Translations under genes and position numbers: made by a program | In this document: positions 39,808 to 52,469 of the stretch, piece by piece | Position numbering within the stretch: the first letter of the stretch is position 1 | How the letters are laid out: every line of letters begins with the position of its first letter | The notes under the pieces: generated by a model | Databases searched by the model: none | What the model was told of the DNA's origin: nothing | Seen by the model: only the letters and a program-made list of their open reading frames with translations | From: Streptomyces sp. BK208 | GTDB lineage: Bacteria > Actinomycetota > Actinomycetes > Streptomycetales > Streptomycetaceae | Direction of reading: 5' to 3' | DNA: 64,000 nt | Assembly (NCBI RefSeq): GCF_004364245.1 | Contig: NZ_SOAV01000001.1 | Span: forward strand, 186,001 to 250,000

Positions 39808-41496
39808 CGCCAAGCGGTACTCCTCGTCGGTGGCCAGAAGGCGGCGGTGGGTGTCATCGGCGGTGACGACGCCCTCGTCCAGGACGAGTACACGGTCGGC
39901 GGCGGCCAGCAGGGCGGGGCTGCTCGTGATCACCAGGGTGGTGCGGCCCCGGCGCAGTCCGGCGACGCCCCGCGCGATGAGCTGCTCGGTGACCGCGTCC
40001 ACAGCCGTGGTCGGGTCGCGCAGCACCAGGACGTCGCTGTCGGCGGCCAGGGCGCGGGCCAGGGAGAGCCGCTGGCGCTGCCCCCCGGAGAGGTTGGCGC
40101 CCCGGTCGCGCACGGCGTGGTCGAGCCCCTCCCGGTGCAGGGCGACGACGTCGGTCAGCATCGAGGCCTCGACGGCCTCGGGGACCCTGCGGCTGGTGCC
40201 CGACGGGTCGATGTTGGACCGCAGGGTGCCCGCGAAGATCTCGCCGTCGTACGGATTGACCAGCATGTGCTCGCGGACCGCCGCCACCGCCAGGTCCGCG
40301 AGGTCCCGTCCGCCGAGGCGCACCGTCCCCTCGTACGCGTCGGGCGGGACCTGGAGGGCGAGGACCTCGGCGAGTTCGGCCGCCGCTCGGGGCTGGTAGG
40401 CCGCGACGGCCACGAACTCCCCTGCCCGGACCCGGAAGCGGACCTTGCGCAGCATTCCGTGACTGACGCAGTCGACCTCCAGGTCGGTGCCCCGGACCGG
40501 CCGCCCCGTCCCCGGTGTCGTCACCGCGGGTGCCGCGAGGACCAGCGCCATCCGCTCGGCGGAGGCGCGCGCGATCATCACGTACTTCGGCATCTCCGAG
40601 AACAGCTTCAGCGGTTCCATGATGAACTGCGCCAGGCCCACGGCCATGACCAGCTCACCGATGGTGATCCGCCCCTCGAAGGCGAGCCACCCGGCCGTGA
40701 GGGTCACGGCGGCGGCGAGTACCGCGTTGAGGGCGAGCGCGGTGCCCGCGTAGACGCCACCCACCCGTGCCACGGTGACGGACTGGCGCCTCGCCTCGGT
40801 GCTGACCCTGCGGTAGGACCGGAAGGCCGCGTGGTTGCCGCCGAAGCCGTGCAGCGGGCGCAGGCCGATGATGAGGTCGGCGACCTTGGCGCCCGCGCGC
40901 GCCACCCGCGCCTGCTGTTCACGGGTGCTGGAGCCGATGCGCCGGGACATCACGCTGAGGACGGACAGGATCGCGACGGTGCCCACGATGACCAGCAGCC
41001 CGAGCCGCAGGTCGGCCAGCCCCAGCGCGACCGCGGCGATCAGCACCGCCACGAGCGAGCTGATCAGCAGCGGCACGACCTCGATGATGTCCGCGGTCTG
41101 GTCGGCGTCCTCGGTGGCGATGGTCAGCACCTCGCCCGACTTGAGGTCGACGTCCCTGGCCACCGGCTGGAGCCCGGTCCCCGCGACCCGGACCCGCCAG
41201 TGGTGTGCCTCGGTGGTGTTGGCCTTCTGCAGGATCCGCATCCCGAACCGCCAGGACAGCGACACGGTCGTGATGATCACGGCAAGCGCGGCGACGGAGA
41301 GGCCGAGCGCGTCGGGGCTCCGGTGGCGCATGGTGTGCTCGACGATCAGGCCGAGCGCGATGGGGAAGGCCGTCTCACCGGCCTGGTAGAGGCCCATGAG
41401 GACGGTGCCCCAGGCCATCGCGCCGACGTTGCGCCGCAGGGCGGTACGGAGGATGTCGGACCCCGTGCGGGGCCGCTGGGTGTCAGGAGTGGTCAT
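39796..41496 (-). CDS. cchI: ABC exporter half-transporter with a degenerate nucleotide-binding domain
   Basis: The ATG at 41496 overlaps the cchH stop by 14 bases (a TTG at 41511 is also open). The 566 residues hold a six-helix membrane domain (about 20-310) and an ATPase domain. In the latter the Walker A loop is gone ([17 protein letters not shown], about 361-376), the catalytic Glu after Walker B is Pro495 (VLRDPTT) and the switch His is Ser (VITSSPALL), but the signature LSGGQRQR (469-476) is perfect. It cannot hydrolyse ATP alone and should pair with CchG. The pair is proposed to export coelichelin. Confidence 0.9.
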   Translation of the reverse strand: MTTPDTQRPRTGSDILRTALRRNVGAMAWGTVLMGLYQAGETAFPIALGLIVEHTMRHRSPDALGLSVAALAVIITTVSLSWRFGMRILQKANTTEAHHWRVRVAGTGLQPVARDVDLKSGEVLTIATEDADQTADIIEVVPLLISSLVAVLIAAVALGLADLRLGLLVIVGTVAILSVLSVMSRRIGSSTREQQARVARAGAKVADLIIGLRPLHGFGGNHAAFRSYRRVSTEARRQSVTVARVGGVYAGTALALNAVLAAAVTLTAGWLAFEGRITIGELVMAVGLAQFIMEPLKLFSEMPKYVMIARASAERMALVLAAPAVTTPGTGRPVRGTDLEVDCVSHGMLRKVRFRVRAGEFVAVAAYQPRAAAELAEVLALQVPPDAYEGTVRLGGRDLADLAVAAVREHMLVNPYDGEIFAGTLRSNIDPSGTSRRVPEAVEASMLTDVVALHREGLDHAVRDRGANLSGGQRQRLSLARALAADSDVLVLRDPTTAVDAVTEQLIARGVAGLRRGRTTLVITSSPALLAAADRVLVLDEGVVTADDTHRRLLATDEEYRLAVTR

Positions 41497-44400
41497 CGAG
41501 GTGGTGGGCAATCGCTTCCGGGGTTCGCAGGGTGATCAGATCGCGGACCGTGATCACTGGACCGTACTCCCGGCGGAGCAGCCCGGTCAGCCGCACCGCC
41601 AGCATGGAGTGCCCGCCGAGGGCCGTGAAGTCGCTCACGGCGCTCACCTCGTCGTCGTCCAGGTCCAGTGCCTCGGCGAAGAGTTCGCACACCGTCGTCT
41701 CCGTCTCCGTCTCCGGTGCGCGTTCCGCCGCCGTGGTGAGTGCCCCGAGCGGTTTCGCCTCGGGGAGCGCCTTGGTGTCGGCCTTCCCGTTCACGGTCAG
41801 CGGGATGCGGTCGACCCGGGCGTAGTGGGTGGGGCGGAGGAAGTCGGGCAGTGCGGTGCCGACCTCACCGGCGACCTCGGCGAGGCCGGCGCCGTCCAGC
41901 ACGAGGTAGGCGGCCAGCCGGTGGGCGCCGTCGACCTGCGGATCCGGCTGGGCGACGGCGGCGACGAACCGCACCGCCGGGTGCGCCGCGAACACGGCCT
42001 CCACCTCGCCGAGCTCCACCCGGTGGCCCCGGATCTTGACCTGCTGGTCGGTGCGGCCCAGGTACATCAGGTTCCCGTCGGGCCGCCGCACCACGAGGTC
42101 TCCGGTGCGGTACATGCGCTCCCCCGGGGCGCCGAACGGGCAGGCGACGAAGCGGTGCGCGGTCTGGGCGGGTTGCCCGAGGTAGCCGCGTGCGATGCCG
42201 ATGCCCGCGACGTACAGCTCGCCGGGGACGCCGTCGGGCAGCGGCCGGAGCCAGGGGTCCAGCACGTACACGTCGGTGTTGTCGATCGCGACGCCCACCA
42301 CCGGGTCGGGGCACTCGAACGTGCCGACGCCGAGGGTGTTGATGGTGTACTCGGTGGGTCCGTACAGGTTGTACCCGACGGTGCCCTCGGTGTCGGCGAG
42401 CCGGCTCCACAGCGCCGGGGTGACGGCCTCGCCGCCCAGCAGCACCAGCGCGGGCCGGCGGGCCGGGTCGTCGAGCAGGCCCTCGGCCACCAGTTGCTGC
42501 GCGTAGGTCGGGGTGACGTTGACGACGTCGATCCCGTGCTCCGCGCAGTACGCGACCAGCCGGGGCGCGTCGCGGCGCAACTCCTCGTCGCAGATGTGCA
42601 CTTCGTGACCGTCGGCGAGCCAGAGCAGTTCCTCCCACGACATGTCGAAGGCGAAGGAGACGGTGTGGGCGATGCGGAAGGTCCGGTGCCCGTGGTCCGC
42701 CAGCACCGGTCCGAAGATCCGGCGCCGGTGGTTGACCAGCATGTTGGTGAGTCCGGCGTACTCGGTCACCACGCCCTTGGGCCGGCCGGTCGAGCCGGAG
42801 GTGTAGATCGTGTACGCGGGGTGCCTGAGCCGGTGCGGGTCGTCCGGCGCGAAGGTCGTGAACGGTTCGGCGTCCGGCAGCGGGCGGTCGAGTTCGATCA
42901 GGTCCCCGGTGAGCCGGTGTGCGACCGCGCTGACGGTGAGGACGACACGGGGGCGGGCGTCGGCCACGATCGCCGCGATCCGCTCGTCGGGGTGGTCCAG
43001 TTCCAGGGGCACGTAGGCGGCACCGGTGCGCAGCACGGCGAAGAGGGCCACGATCGAGTCGAGCGAGCGCGGCAGGGCGATGCCCACCGCCGTCTCCGGG
43101 CCGATGCCGCGCCGCACCAGTACGCCCGCCACCGCGCGGCTGCGGTCCCTCAGTTCGGCGAAGGTCAGGGCCGCGCCGTGGGCGACGAGAGCCACGCGCC
43201 ACGGTTCGGCGTCCGCCGCCCGGTCGAACCGGTCGACGACCGTGTCCGTGCCGACGTCGGTGCGTTCACCTGCCTCCGGGGCGGGCACCGGACCCGGCAG
43301 GGCGCCGACGGGACCGTCCGAGGCGGTGAGGTCTTCCAGGACGCGCAGGTAGTCGTCGAGGAGGCTCCGGGCGCCCGCGGTGTCGTGGTCGCGGTACTCC
43401 AGTTTGACGGTGAGCCGGTCGCCGGGGGTGACCACCCACGTGAACGGGTAGTGGGTGGAGTCGTCGGCCCGCACCGAGGTGATGCCGTGCCGGGCGTTCA
43501 TCTCGGCGAAGGCGTCCAGGTCCAGGAAGTTCTGGAGGACGAACAGGTTGTCGAACAGGGTGTCGTGGCCGGCGGCCCGCTGGATCTCGCCGAGCCCGAG
43601 GTGCTCGTGCTCCATGGCCTCGACCCGGGCCGTCTGCACGGACGTCAGGTAGGCGCGGACCGTGTCGTGCGGCCGGGCGCGCGTCCACATGGGCACGGTG
43701 TTGAGCAGGACGCCGACGACGTCGGACAGTCCTTCGCCCTCCCGCCCCGAGACGGTCACGCCGAAGACGGCGTCGCCGCGGCCGGTGCGGGCACCGAGGA
43801 AGAGGCCGAACGCGCCGGTCAGCACGGAGTTCAGGGTGACGCCGTGGGCCTTGGCCGCCGCCTTCAGCGCGTCCGACTGCCCGGTGGTCAGGGTGCGCAC
43901 CAGGGCGCGAGGCAGGTCGTCGGGGAGCGTGGGCGCCGGCCCGGCGAGCAGGGTGGGGCCGGTCAGGCCGGCGAGGTGCCGGGCCCAGAAGCGTTCGGAG
44001 ACGGCCGGGTCCCTGGCGGCGAGGGCCCGGGCGTGGTCCTCGAAGCCGGGACCGGCGGGTGCGGCGTCGAGGGGAGCGCCGTCGAGGACGGCACGGTAGG
44101 CGTCGAACAGGTCGCGCAGCACGATCTCCCGGGACCAGCCGTCCCACAGCAGCAGGTGGTAGCTGAGGAGCAGTCCGTCGCGGTCGTCGGGCAGGCGGAC
44201 CACGGTCAGCCGGATCAGCGGCGGCTCGCCGGGGTCGAAGCCCGTCTCCCGGTCCCGCAGCCGCAGGGCGTCGGCCTCCGCGTCCGTCGCCGCGCCGACC
44301 GTGCGGACGGTGACCCGCCGGCCGGCGGAGAGGACCTGGACGGGACTGCCGTTCTCGTCCGTGGTGAAGCCGGCGCCCACGGCCGGGTGCCGGGCGATGA

Positions 44401-47400
44401 CGTACGCCATCGCCTCGGCCAGCGCGTCGGTGTCGAGCCGCCGTTCGAAGGTGAAGTAGCTCTGGGCGACGTAGTGCCCGGCCGGGCCCGTGAGCTGGGT
44501 CTGGAAGTACAGGCCTCGCTGGAGGGGGGTGACCGGTGCCGTGCGCTCCGCCGTGGCGGAGGCGTCCGCGAGGTGTTCCAGTGCGCGCAGCCAGTGCTCG
44601 GTGATCTCGTCCGGGACGCCCTCGGCGAGGGTGAAGGTGGCGTGCAGGCTGCCGGTGGCGGCGTCGGTCCAGGCGTCGGCCTCGACGGCGTACGGGCTGC
44701 CGGGCCGGTCGCCGCCGGTGAGCCGCGGCGCGTCGGTCTCGTGGCCCCGCCCCAGGTAGTTGAAGAGCACCTGCGGGTGGGCGGTGCCGAGCAGCGGCGC
44801 GGTCTGCGGGTTGAGGTACCTGAGGCCGCCGTAGGCGACGTGTGCGCGTTCGTCCGGCCTGCGTTGGGCGACCTCGCGCGCCGCGGCGACGGGGTCGGTG
44901 TGCGGAGTGAGCCGTACGGGCGCGATGGCGGTGAACCAGCCGACGGTGCGGGTGTAGTCGTGGTGGTCGAGGGCGGGGACCCTGCCGTGCCGTTCCAGAT
45001 CGACCGCCAGGTCGGTGGGCGAGGGCTGGATGCGGGTCAGCGCGGTGCGCAGCGCGCCGCACAGCAGCTCGGTGAGTCCGAGGCCCAGCGCGGAGGGTGC
45101 GGTGCGGGTGACGCGGTCGCTCACCCCGGGTGCGAGGACGACCGTCCGCTCGCGCGTGCTGCCGCCGGTGGGCAGCGGCGTGGGAGCCCCGAGCGTGCTG
45201 ATCCAGTGGGCCAGGCCGTCGGTCTCGTGGGCGGACCGGTACGTGAGGGCCCGGGCGTACTCCGCGTAGGGCGTGGTCTGCGGTGCCGGGGCCGCACCGC
45301 GCAGGGCGTCGGCCAGGTCGTCCAGCAGGATCAGCCAGGACACGGCGTCGACGGCGAGGTGGTGCACGGCGACCACGAGGGTGCGGCTCGCCTCCAGCCA
45401 GGTGAAGGCGACGACCTCGCCGGCGCCCGGGTCGAGGCGGCCGGCCGCGTCGTCGGCCGCGCGCGCCGCGTCGGTCCCCCTTCCGCGGACGACCGTGACC
45501 TCGCGGTCCGGTTCCGTGCGCGGGGACCAGACGCCGTGCTCGACGCGCAGCCGCAGTCGCAGCGCCGGGTGTGCGGCGACGACGGCCCGCGCGGCGCGCT
45601 GCACGTCGGACAGTCCGGTCCCTTCGGGTGCGGTCAGCGTCCTGGCCTGGGCGAACCGGTGGAGCGATCCGCCCAGCTCCCGCTGGCGCAGCATGATCGG
45701 TGTGGGCGGCAGCGGGCCGTCCTCGTGACGGGCGGGCGCGGGAGACGGCTCGGCACCGGGGGTGCGTGCCGCCAGGTGTGCGGCGAGCGCGCGGGGCGTC
45801 CTGAGCAGGAACACGTCGCGGGGCGCGATCGGCAGGCCGATCGCCCTGGCCCGGTTGATCACGGTGATGGCGACGATGCTGTCGCCGCCGGCGGCGAAGA
45901 AGTCGGTGTCGGCGTCCGGGGCGGAGCCGGGCAGCGCCCGGGCGAAGAGGTCGACGAGTGACGCGAGCACGGCGTCGTGCCCGCCGTTCGGCGCGTCGCC
46001 CTTCGCGTCCGGTGTCCGGGCGGCGCGTTCGGTCAGCGCCCCGCGGTCCAGTTTGCCGTTGACCGTGAGCGGCAGGGCGTCCACCGGCAGCACCAGGCCC
46101 GGCACCATGTGCGGGGGCAGTTTCGCCGACAGGAGCGCGGTGAGGTCGTCGGGCACCCGGCCCACGACGTGCGCGACCAGGTGGTCCTCGCTGTCCGCCA
46201 CGGTGACGGCGACGTCGGCCACGCCGTCGAGGGCCCGGATCGCGGTTTCCACCTCGCCCGGCTCGATCCGGAACCCCTTCAGCTGCACCTGGTCGTCGGC
46301 GCGGCCCACGAACTCCAGCTCGCCGTCGAGCGTGCGGCGGGCGAGGTCGCCCGTGTGGTACATGCGGGAGCCGTCCGCCCTGAACGGGTCGGCCACGAAC
46401 CGGGCCGCGGTCAGTCCCGGCCGGCCCAGGTAGCCGAGCGAGACCTGGTCGCCCGCGACGTAGATGGCACCCACGCGGCCGGGAGGCACCGGGCGCAGCC
46501 GGTCGTCGAGCAGGTGCGTGACGAGGCCGGGGACCGGACCGCCGATGGGGCTGGTGGTGGCGGCGCCGGGCGCGAAGTCGGCGTCGGTCAGCAGCCGGTG
46601 GGTGACGTGGACGGTGGTCTCGGTGATGCCGTACATGTTGACCAGCTCGGGGGTGGCGGTGCCGTGCCGGTCGACCCAGTCGCGCAGCCGTCCGAGGTCC
46701 AGCGCCTCGCCCCCGAAGATGATCCGGCGCAGTGCGGGCAGCGGCGTACCCGCCCGCAGGTCGGCCTCGGCGAAGCGGTAGAACGCCGACGGGGTCTGGT
46801 TGAGCACCGTCACGCCGCGTTCGCGCACCAGCCGGTGGAAGTCGACCGGGGAACGGGTCAGTCCGTACTCCGGCACCAGCAGCTCACCGCCGTGCACGAG
46901 CGCGCCCCACAGCTCCCAGACGGCGAAGTCGAAGGAGTAGGAGTGGAACTGGACCCACACGTCGTGCGGGCCGAAGCCCATCACGGGACGGGTGCGGGCG
47001 AGCAGCGTCACGACGGCGGCGTGCGGGACGACGACGCCCTTGGGCCGGCCGGTCGATCCGGACGTGTAGATCACGTAGGCGGGGTCGTGCCACCCGACCG
47101 CGGGCCCGGGTTCCCGGACGGCAGGCGCCGGCTCCTCGTCCGGTACCAGCACCCGGGCCGGCACGCCCGCGCGGTTCAGCAGCCGGGTGAACCGGTCGCG
47201 CTGCTCCCGGTCGACGAGGACGACCTGCGGGGCGGAGTCGGCGAGGGCGTACTCCAGGCGTTCGTCCGGGTAGGCCAGGTCCAGCGGGACATACGCCCCG
47301 CCGGCGCCGACGACGGCGACGAGGGCGACGACCTGCTCGACGGAGCGCGGCAGGGCGACGGCGACGCGCCGGCCCGGACCGGCCCCGGCCGCGCGCAGGA

Positions 47401-50400
47401 CGGCGGCCAGCTGGTTCTTGGCGTCGGCCAGTTGGCCGTAGGTCAGGGAGCGGGTGGCGCCGTCCAGGGCGCACTGGGTGACGGCGGTGGCCGACGGGGT
47501 ACGCCGTGCCGCGGCGTCGAAGAGGTCGCCGAGCGTCGCCCGGGTGACCGGCCCGGTGTGCCCGGCTTCTCGGTGTGCCAGGTCGCCAGCCGGGGTGTCC
47601 GGCCGGGTGAGCAGACCGGTGAGGTTCCGGATGAAGGTGTGCAGGATCTCGCGGACACGGGTCTCGCGCAGCAGCCCGGTGTCGTGGATCAGGTTGAAGC
47701 GCGGGCGGCCGTCGCGCGTGCGCTCCACGACCAGGGTCATCGGGTAGTGCGGGGCGCCCTCGTTGACGATGTCGGTGACGGCGAGCGTGTCGCCCGGGCG
47801 CCGCAGCGCGTCCACGTCGGTCGCCACGTCGAACACCACCAGGGTGTCGAAGAGCGTGCCGGTGCCGGACCGGCGGGCGATCCGCGCCAGCGAGACGTGC
47901 TGGTGCGGCAGGACCGCGCTCTGGTGTGCCCGGACGGCTGCGAGCAGGTCACGCGCGGTGGTGGCGGCGGTCCACCGGGCGCGCAGGGGGACGGTGTTGA
48001 TGAACAGGCCCACCATGTCCCCGATGCCGGGCACGTCCGCGTCGCGGCCGGACACCGTGGAGCCGAACACCACGTCGTCGCTGTGCAGCATGCCGCCGAG
48101 CGTGAGGGCCCAGGCGCTGTGCACGGCCACGCTCAGCGGTACACCGGCGGCGCGGGCCGCCGCGTCGACGTCGGTGTCCGCCGTCACGGCGGCGTCGGCG
48201 AACCGGTCGGAGGGCGGGTGTCCCTCGGCGATCAGCGAGGGGCCGGCGAGCCCGGCCAGCTGCTGGTCCCACACCCGGTCGCTCGTGTCCTGGTCGCGTC
48301 CGGCGAGGCGGCGCACGTGGTCGGCGAAGCCGCCGAGGGCGTGTCCGGAACCGGGTGCGTGGTACTCGGCCAGCAGGGTGCGCAGCATGGGCGGCACCGA
48401 CCAGCCGTCGGCGATGATGTGGTGCACCGTCTGCACCAGGACATGCCGGTGCGCTCCCGCCCGGACGAGCGTGTACCGCATCAACGGTCCGGTGGCCAGG
48501 TCGAACCCGGCCCTGCGGTCCCGCTCGGCGAGGGCGCGGATCTCGTCGTCGCCGATGCCGGGGCGGTCCAGGACGGTGAAGGGCGGCACGGCGCCGCTCT
48601 CCAGCACGCAGACCACCCGGCCGTCGGACAGGGCCACGAAGCGGGCGGCGAGGTTCGGGTGGAGGGTCAGCAGGCGGACGGTGGCGGCCGCGAGCCGCTC
48701 GGGGTCCACCTCGCCCTCCAGGGTCAGGAGTTGCTGCTCGACGTAGCTGCCGTGGGTGTCGTCGTCGTAGACGGAGTGGAAGTACAGGCCCTCCTGCAGC
48801 GGGGTGAGCGGGAGGATGTCCAGCAGCGCCGGGCCGTCCAGGGCGTCGACGTCGGCCTGGGTGAGCGACAGCGGGCGGAAGTCGCTGGGCGAGTGGCCGC
48901 CCTCGTCGAGCGCGGCCAGCCCCCGCAGGGCCTCCTGGTAGTACGTGGCGAGTGCGGTGATGTCCGCGCCGGTGAACATGCCGTCGGGCCAGGAGAGGGT
49001 GGTGACCAGCTCGTGGGCGCCGGTGGGGGCGGGTTCGGCGATCGCGTTGAACTCCAGGGCTCGGGGCAGGCGCATGCGCGGGTCCCGCCGCTCCCCCAAC
49101 TGGTCGCTGCTGTGCGCGAGTTGCCAGTCGGCGAACGAACCCGCCTCGAAGCGTCCCAGGTAGTTGAAGAGCACCTGGGGCGCGGGTGCGTCGAAGGCGG
49201 CCCCGGCCAGGTGGCGCAGGGCGCCGTAGGAGACGCCGTGGTCCGGGACGCGCGCGAGGTCTTCCTTGACCGCCTTGAGGGCGGCGGCCAGGTATCCGGG
49301 TGCGGTGAGGTCGGGTGCCGGGCCGGGTTCGACGGTGACCGGGAAGAGGGTGGTGAACCAGCCGACGGTCCGGGAGAGTTCGGGTTCGAAGCCGGCGGTC
49401 GGCGCGACGAACCGCGGTTCGCGGCCGTGGCCCTCGAGTTCGATGTGCGCGAAGGTCTGGTCCTGGCCGAGGTCGCGGCGCCACCGGGCGAGGGCGACGG
49501 CGAGCGCCGTCACCAGGACGTCGTTGACACCCGCGTGGAACATGGCGGGTGTCCTGCCGAGCAGCGCGGCCGTGGTCCCTGCGCCGACCGACACGGTGCG
49601 GACGCGCTCGCGCGCCACGGTGTCGCCCTCGGCCAGGGCCCGTCTGCCCAGTGGCAGGTCCGGCCCCGGCAGGGGGCGCCGGAAGCAGGAGCCGTCCGCG
49701 TCGAACGCGGCGCGCTCCAGCAGCTGGGTCCAGCGCCGGAACGACGTACCCACCGGGGGGAGTTCGACGGGAGCGCCCGAGGTGTACTGCCGCCAGGCGG
49801 TGGCGAGGTCCTCCATCAGGATCCGCCAGGACACGCCGTCGACCACCACATGGTGGACGACGAGGACCAGTTGGCGCGCTGCACGTCGCCAGACGGCCCG
49901 CACCATCGCGCCGGCCGTGGGGTCCAGCGCCTCGGTGGCGAGGGTGACGCACGCGTCGAGCGGCTGGTCGCTCTCCTGCCAGCGCGCGGCGGCCGCGACG
50001 GTGCGGGGGTCCGCCTCCGGGATGTCGAATCCCCAGCGGTCGCCGCGGACGAGTCTGGCGCGCAGCATGGCATGCCGCCGGACGAGGGCGGCGAGGACCG
50101 TGTCGAGGGCGTCGGCGGTCAGGGTGGCGGGGGTGTTGAGCACGACGGACTGGACGAAGCCGTCGATCGCGTCGGTGGTCTCGCCGAGCCACTGCACGAC
50201 GGGTGAGCCCACGACGGTTCCGGTCGCCACGTCGCGGTGGTCCACGGCCGTGGTGTCCTCGCGGCTCGCCACCGCCGCCAGCGCGCCCACCGTGCTGTGG
50301 GTGAAGATCTGCCCCGCCGTGACGTAGAGGCCCGCGTCGCGCAGGGCGCTCAGCAGCGAGATCGCCAGGATGCTGTCGCCGCCCAGCTGGAAGAAGTCCT

Positions 50401-52408
50401 GGTCGACTCCGACCCGGTCCAGTCGGAGCAGCGTCGCGACCGCCGCGCACACCGCGCGCTCCTCGTCGGTGCCGGGCGGGGCGGCCGGGTCGGCGTCGAC
50501 GACGGGCTCGGGCAGTGCGCCGCGGTCGAGCTTGCCGTTCGCGGTGAGCGGGAACTCCGTCATCACGACGACGTGGGTGGGCACCATGTACTCCACCATG
50601 TGCGCCCCGGCCCAGGCCTTGACGTCCCGCGCGCGCAGGTCCGCGTGTCCGGCGGCCGGGATCACGTATCCGACCAGGTAGGTGCCGCCTGCCGGGTTCT
50701 TCTTCGCGAGGACGCAGGTGTGCCGCACGTGGGGGTGTTCCGCGAGGCCGGCCTCGACGTCCTCGATCTCCAGCCGCATGCCGCGGATCTTGATCTGGTT
50801 GTCGGCGCGGCCGAGGAAGTCGAGCGAGCCGTCGGGGGCGAAGCGCGCGAGGTCGCCGGTGCGGTACAGCCGGGACCCGTCGTCTGCGAAGGGGTTCGCC
50901 ACGAACCGGGACGCGGTCAGCCCCGGCGTGTTCACGTATCCGCGGCCCAGCAGCAGTCCACCCACGTACAGTTCGCCGCCGACGCCGACCGGCACCGGGC
51001 GCAGCTCGTCGTCCAGGACGTACAGCTGGGTGTTGGGGTTGGCCCGGCCGATCGACGTCGACAGGCGTTCGGCCGCTCCCCGGTAGACGACGTGCGAGAC
51101 ACCGATGGTCGTCTCGGCGGGTCCGTAGCCGTGGTACAGGGGGATGTCGAGCCGGGTGCGGAAGCGCTCGTAGAGTTCGGGCGTGAGCACCTCGCCGCCG
51201 CACCAGACGTGCCGGAGGCTGTCGAGGCGTCCCGTGTCGCCCGCCATCTCCAGCAGGACGTCCAGCATGGACGAGACGAGGTAGGTGAAGGTGACGCGCT
51301 GTTCGGCGATCACGCTCAGCAGGTGGTGCGGGTCGCGTTCGCCGCCGGGCCGCAGGACCACGAGTCTGCCGCCGCTGACGAGGGGCAGGAAGATCTCGTT
51401 GATGGAGATGTCGAAGGACAGCGGCGCCTTGAACAGGGACGCGTCGTCGGGTCCGAAGTGAAGGATCTCGTGGATCTGCCACAGGAGGCGCTCGCTGATC
51501 GCCTCCTGCCGGATCATGGCGCCCTTGGGCCGTCCGGTGGAGCCGGAGGTGAAGATGACGTAGGCCAGGGCGTCCCCGGGGGCGGTGACTTCGGTGCCCT
51601 CGGTCGACTGGCCCTCGAACCGCCAGTCGCCGAGGTCGACGGCGACGGCCTCCGGTTCGTCCGGGGCGTGCTCACCCGTGGAGTTGAGCTGTACGACGAC
51701 CCGGGCGTCCTCGACGACGACGGTCCGGCGCTCGGCGGGCCAGTGCGGGTCGAGCGGGACGAACGCGCCGCCCGCCTGGAGCACGGCGAGCAGACCGATC
51801 ACCATCTCGGCGGAGCGTTCCAGGGAGATGCCCACCATGTCTTCGGCGGTCAGGCCGCGGGCGATCAGGTGGTGGGCCAACTGGGCGGAGAACTCGGCCG
51901 TCTGACGGTACGTCAGGGTGTGACGCTCGTCGATCACGGCCACGGCGTCCGGCCTGGCGCGGACCTGTTCGCGGAACATCTCCACCAGGGTGGGGCGGAC
52001 ACGGTCGGCGCCGGTGTCGTTCCACCGGGCGAGGTCCGCCAGCCGCTCCGCGGGGCCGGACGGGCCGATGGTGCCGAGCGGCCGGTGCGGGAAGCCGGCC
52101 AGGTCGTCGAGGGCGAGCTGCGCCTCGTCCGGTGCGACACCGTCCGGGAGGGCGATGCTGAGGCCGTCGTCGGCGACGCGCCAACCACTCGGTGCGCTCC
52201 CGCCGTTGTCGGCCCAGGCGAGCACGTCGGTGAACAGGGTGCCCGGGGTGAGGTCGAGGCCGGCGGGGCTGTGGCCCGCGGCCCAGTACGCCAGGGCGAT
52301 GGCGCACGCCTCGGCGACGGCCCGGTCGCGGTGGTCGCCGAGGCGCCGGCGCATGTCGGTCAGGTGCCCACGGGAAAACCGGACGAGAGAAGCGGTCGGT
52401 TCCATCAT
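41483..52408 (-). CDS. cchH: Coelichelin non-ribosomal peptide synthetase (A-T-E-C-A-T-E-C-A-T)
   Basis: The 3641 residues form three modules: A1 (about 140-635), T1 (Ser679 in LGGDS), E1 (735-1165, HHVVVDG), C2 (1195-1615, HHIIADG), A2 (1625-2125), T2 (Ser2177), E2 (2230-2615, HHLAVDA), C3 (2623-3035), A3 (3055-3545) and T3 (Ser3601 in LGGHS). A short leftover precedes A1, and no thioesterase follows. Pocket residues read by alignment are DINYWGGIGK (A1), DFWNIGMVHK (A2, the threonine code) and DMENLGLINK (A3). As I recall, A1 and A3 match the formyl-hydroxyornithine and hydroxyornithine codes of coelichelin. Epimerases fit D-residues 1 and 2. An iron box lies upstream. Confidence 0.96.
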   Translation of the reverse strand: MMEPTASLVRFSRGHLTDMRRRLGDHRDRAVAEACAIALAYWAAGHSPAGLDLTPGTLFTDVLAWADNGGSAPSGWRVADDGLSIALPDGVAPDEAQLALDDLAGFPHRPLGTIGPSGPAERLADLARWNDTGADRVRPTLVEMFREQVRARPDAVAVIDERHTLTYRQTAEFSAQLAHHLIARGLTAEDMVGISLERSAEMVIGLLAVLQAGGAFVPLDPHWPAERRTVVVEDARVVVQLNSTGEHAPDEPEAVAVDLGDWRFEGQSTEGTEVTAPGDALAYVIFTSGSTGRPKGAMIRQEAISERLLWQIHEILHFGPDDASLFKAPLSFDISINEIFLPLVSGGRLVVLRPGGERDPHHLLSVIAEQRVTFTYLVSSMLDVLLEMAGDTGRLDSLRHVWCGGEVLTPELYERFRTRLDIPLYHGYGPAETTIGVSHVVYRGAAERLSTSIGRANPNTQLYVLDDELRPVPVGVGGELYVGGLLLGRGYVNTPGLTASRFVANPFADDGSRLYRTGDLARFAPDGSLDFLGRADNQIKIRGMRLEIEDVEAGLAEHPHVRHTCVLAKKNPAGGTYLVGYVIPAAGHADLRARDVKAWAGAHMVEYMVPTHVVVMTEFPLTANGKLDRGALPEPVVDADPAAPPGTDEERAVCAAVATLLRLDRVGVDQDFFQLGGDSILAISLLSALRDAGLYVTAGQIFTHSTVGALAAVASREDTTAVDHRDVATGTVVGSPVVQWLGETTDAIDGFVQSVVLNTPATLTADALDTVLAALVRRHAMLRARLVRGDRWGFDIPEADPRTVAAAARWQESDQPLDACVTLATEALDPTAGAMVRAVWRRAARQLVLVVHHVVVDGVSWRILMEDLATAWRQYTSGAPVELPPVGTSFRRWTQLLERAAFDADGSCFRRPLPGPDLPLGRRALAEGDTVARERVRTVSVGAGTTAALLGRTPAMFHAGVNDVLVTALAVALARWRRDLGQDQTFAHIELEGHGREPRFVAPTAGFEPELSRTVGWFTTLFPVTVEPGPAPDLTAPGYLAAALKAVKEDLARVPDHGVSYGALRHLAGAAFDAPAPQVLFNYLGRFEAGSFADWQLAHSSDQLGERRDPRMRLPRALEFNAIAEPAPTGAHELVTTLSWPDGMFTGADITALATYYQEALRGLAALDEGGHSPSDFRPLSLTQADVDALDGPALLDILPLTPLQEGLYFHSVYDDDTHGSYVEQQLLTLEGEVDPERLAAATVRLLTLHPNLAARFVALSDGRVVCVLESGAVPPFTVLDRPGIGDDEIRALAERDRRAGFDLATGPLMRYTLVRAGAHRHVLVQTVHHIIADGWSVPPMLRTLLAEYHAPGSGHALGGFADHVRRLAGRDQDTSDRVWDQQLAGLAGPSLIAEGHPPSDRFADAAVTADTDVDAAARAAGVPLSVAVHSAWALTLGGMLHSDDVVFGSTVSGRDADVPGIGDMVGLFINTVPLRARWTAATTARDLLAAVRAHQSAVLPHQHVSLARIARRSGTGTLFDTLVVFDVATDVDALRRPGDTLAVTDIVNEGAPHYPMTLVVERTRDGRPRFNLIHDTGLLRETRVREILHTFIRNLTGLLTRPDTPAGDLAHREAGHTGPVTRATLGDLFDAAARRTPSATAVTQCALDGATRSLTYGQLADAKNQLAAVLRAAGAGPGRRVAVALPRSVEQVVALVAVVGAGGAYVPLDLAYPDERLEYALADSAPQVVLVDREQRDRFTRLLNRAGVPARVLVPDEEPAPAVREPGPAVGWHDPAYVIYTSGSTGRPKGVVVPHAAVVTLLARTRPVMGFGPHDVWVQFHSYSFDFAVWELWGALVHGGELLVPEYGLTRSPVDFHRLVRERGVTVLNQTPSAFYRFAEADLRAGTPLPALRRIIFGGEALDLGRLRDWVDRHGTATPELVNMYGITETTVHVTHRLLTDADFAPGAATTSPIGGPVPGLVTHLLDDRLRPVPPGRVGAIYVAGDQVSLGYLGRPGLTAARFVADPFRADGSRMYHTGDLARRTLDGELEFVGRADDQVQLKGFRIEPGEVETAIRALDGVADVAVTVADSEDHLVAHVVGRVPDDLTALLSAKLPPHMVPGLVLPVDALPLTVNGKLDRGALTERAARTPDAKGDAPNGGHDAVLASLVDLFARALPGSAPDADTDFFAAGGDSIVAITVINRARAIGLPIAPRDVFLLRTPRALAAHLAARTPGAEPSPAPARHEDGPLPPTPIMLRQRELGGSLHRFAQARTLTAPEGTGLSDVQRAARAVVAAHPALRLRLRVEHGVWSPRTEPDREVTVVRGRGTDAARAADDAAGRLDPGAGEVVAFTWLEASRTLVVAVHHLAVDAVSWLILLDDLADALRGAAPAPQTTPYAEYARALTYRSAHETDGLAHWISTLGAPTPLPTGGSTRERTVVLAPGVSDRVTRTAPSALGLGLTELLCGALRTALTRIQPSPTDLAVDLERHGRVPALDHHDYTRTVGWFTAIAPVRLTPHTDPVAAAREVAQRRPDERAHVAYGGLRYLNPQTAPLLGTAHPQVLFNYLGRGHETDAPRLTGGDRPGSPYAVEADAWTDAATGSLHATFTLAEGVPDEITEHWLRALEHLADASATAERTAPVTPLQRGLYFQTQLTGPAGHYVAQSYFTFERRLDTDALAEAMAYVIARHPAVGAGFTTDENGSPVQVLSAGRRVTVRTVGAATDAEADALRLRDRETGFDPGEPPLIRLTVVRLPDDRDGLLLSYHLLLWDGWSREIVLRDLFDAYRAVLDGAPLDAAPAGPGFEDHARALAARDPAVSERFWARHLAGLTGPTLLAGPAPTLPDDLPRALVRTLTTGQSDALKAAAKAHGVTLNSVLTGAFGLFLGARTGRGDAVFGVTVSGREGEGLSDVVGVLLNTVPMWTRARPHDTVRAYLTSVQTARVEAMEHEHLGLGEIQRAAGHDTLFDNLFVLQNFLDLDAFAEMNARHGITSVRADDSTHYPFTWVVTPGDRLTVKLEYRDHDTAGARSLLDDYLRVLEDLTASDGPVGALPGPVPAPEAGERTDVGTDTVVDRFDRAADAEPWRVALVAHGAALTFAELRDRSRAVAGVLVRRGIGPETAVGIALPRSLDSIVALFAVLRTGAAYVPLELDHPDERIAAIVADARPRVVLTVSAVAHRLTGDLIELDRPLPDAEPFTTFAPDDPHRLRHPAYTIYTSGSTGRPKGVVTEYAGLTNMLVNHRRRIFGPVLADHGHRTFRIAHTVSFAFDMSWEELLWLADGHEVHICDEELRRDAPRLVAYCAEHGIDVVNVTPTYAQQLVAEGLLDDPARRPALVLLGGEAVTPALWSRLADTEGTVGYNLYGPTEYTINTLGVGTFECPDPVVGVAIDNTDVYVLDPWLRPLPDGVPGELYVAGIGIARGYLGQPAQTAHRFVACPFGAPGERMYRTGDLVVRRPDGNLMYLGRTDQQVKIRGHRVELGEVEAVFAAHPAVRFVAAVAQPDPQVDGAHRLAAYLVLDGAGLAEVAGEVGTALPDFLRPTHYARVDRIPLTVNGKADTKALPEAKPLGALTTAAERAPETETETTVCELFAEALDLDDDEVSAVSDFTALGGHSMLAVRLTGLLRREYGPVITVRDLITLRTPEAIAHHLDDHS

Positions 52409-52450
52409 CGAAGACTCAACGCCCCTTCCAAGGAATGAAGGCAGGCTAAC

Positions 52451-52469
52451 CTAACTTAGGCACACCTAA
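52451..52469. promoter_or_regulatory. Iron box upstream of cchH, covering the cchG stop codon
   Basis: CTAACTTAGGCACACCTAA matches the iron-box consensus at 15 of 19 positions, with extra half-site sequence (AGGCTAACCTAA) just to its left. It lies 43 bases before the cchH ATG and includes the cchG TAG (52466-52468), so cchHI can be transcribed separately from cchFG. Confidence 0.8.

Noticed and set aside
41396..50206. Very long open frames (over 1400 codons each) on the plus strand opposite cchH
   Set aside because: They are compositional shadows of a GC-rich coding strand: they lack ribosome sites, recognisable domains and a protein-like composition, while the opposite strand encodes the NRPS continuously.
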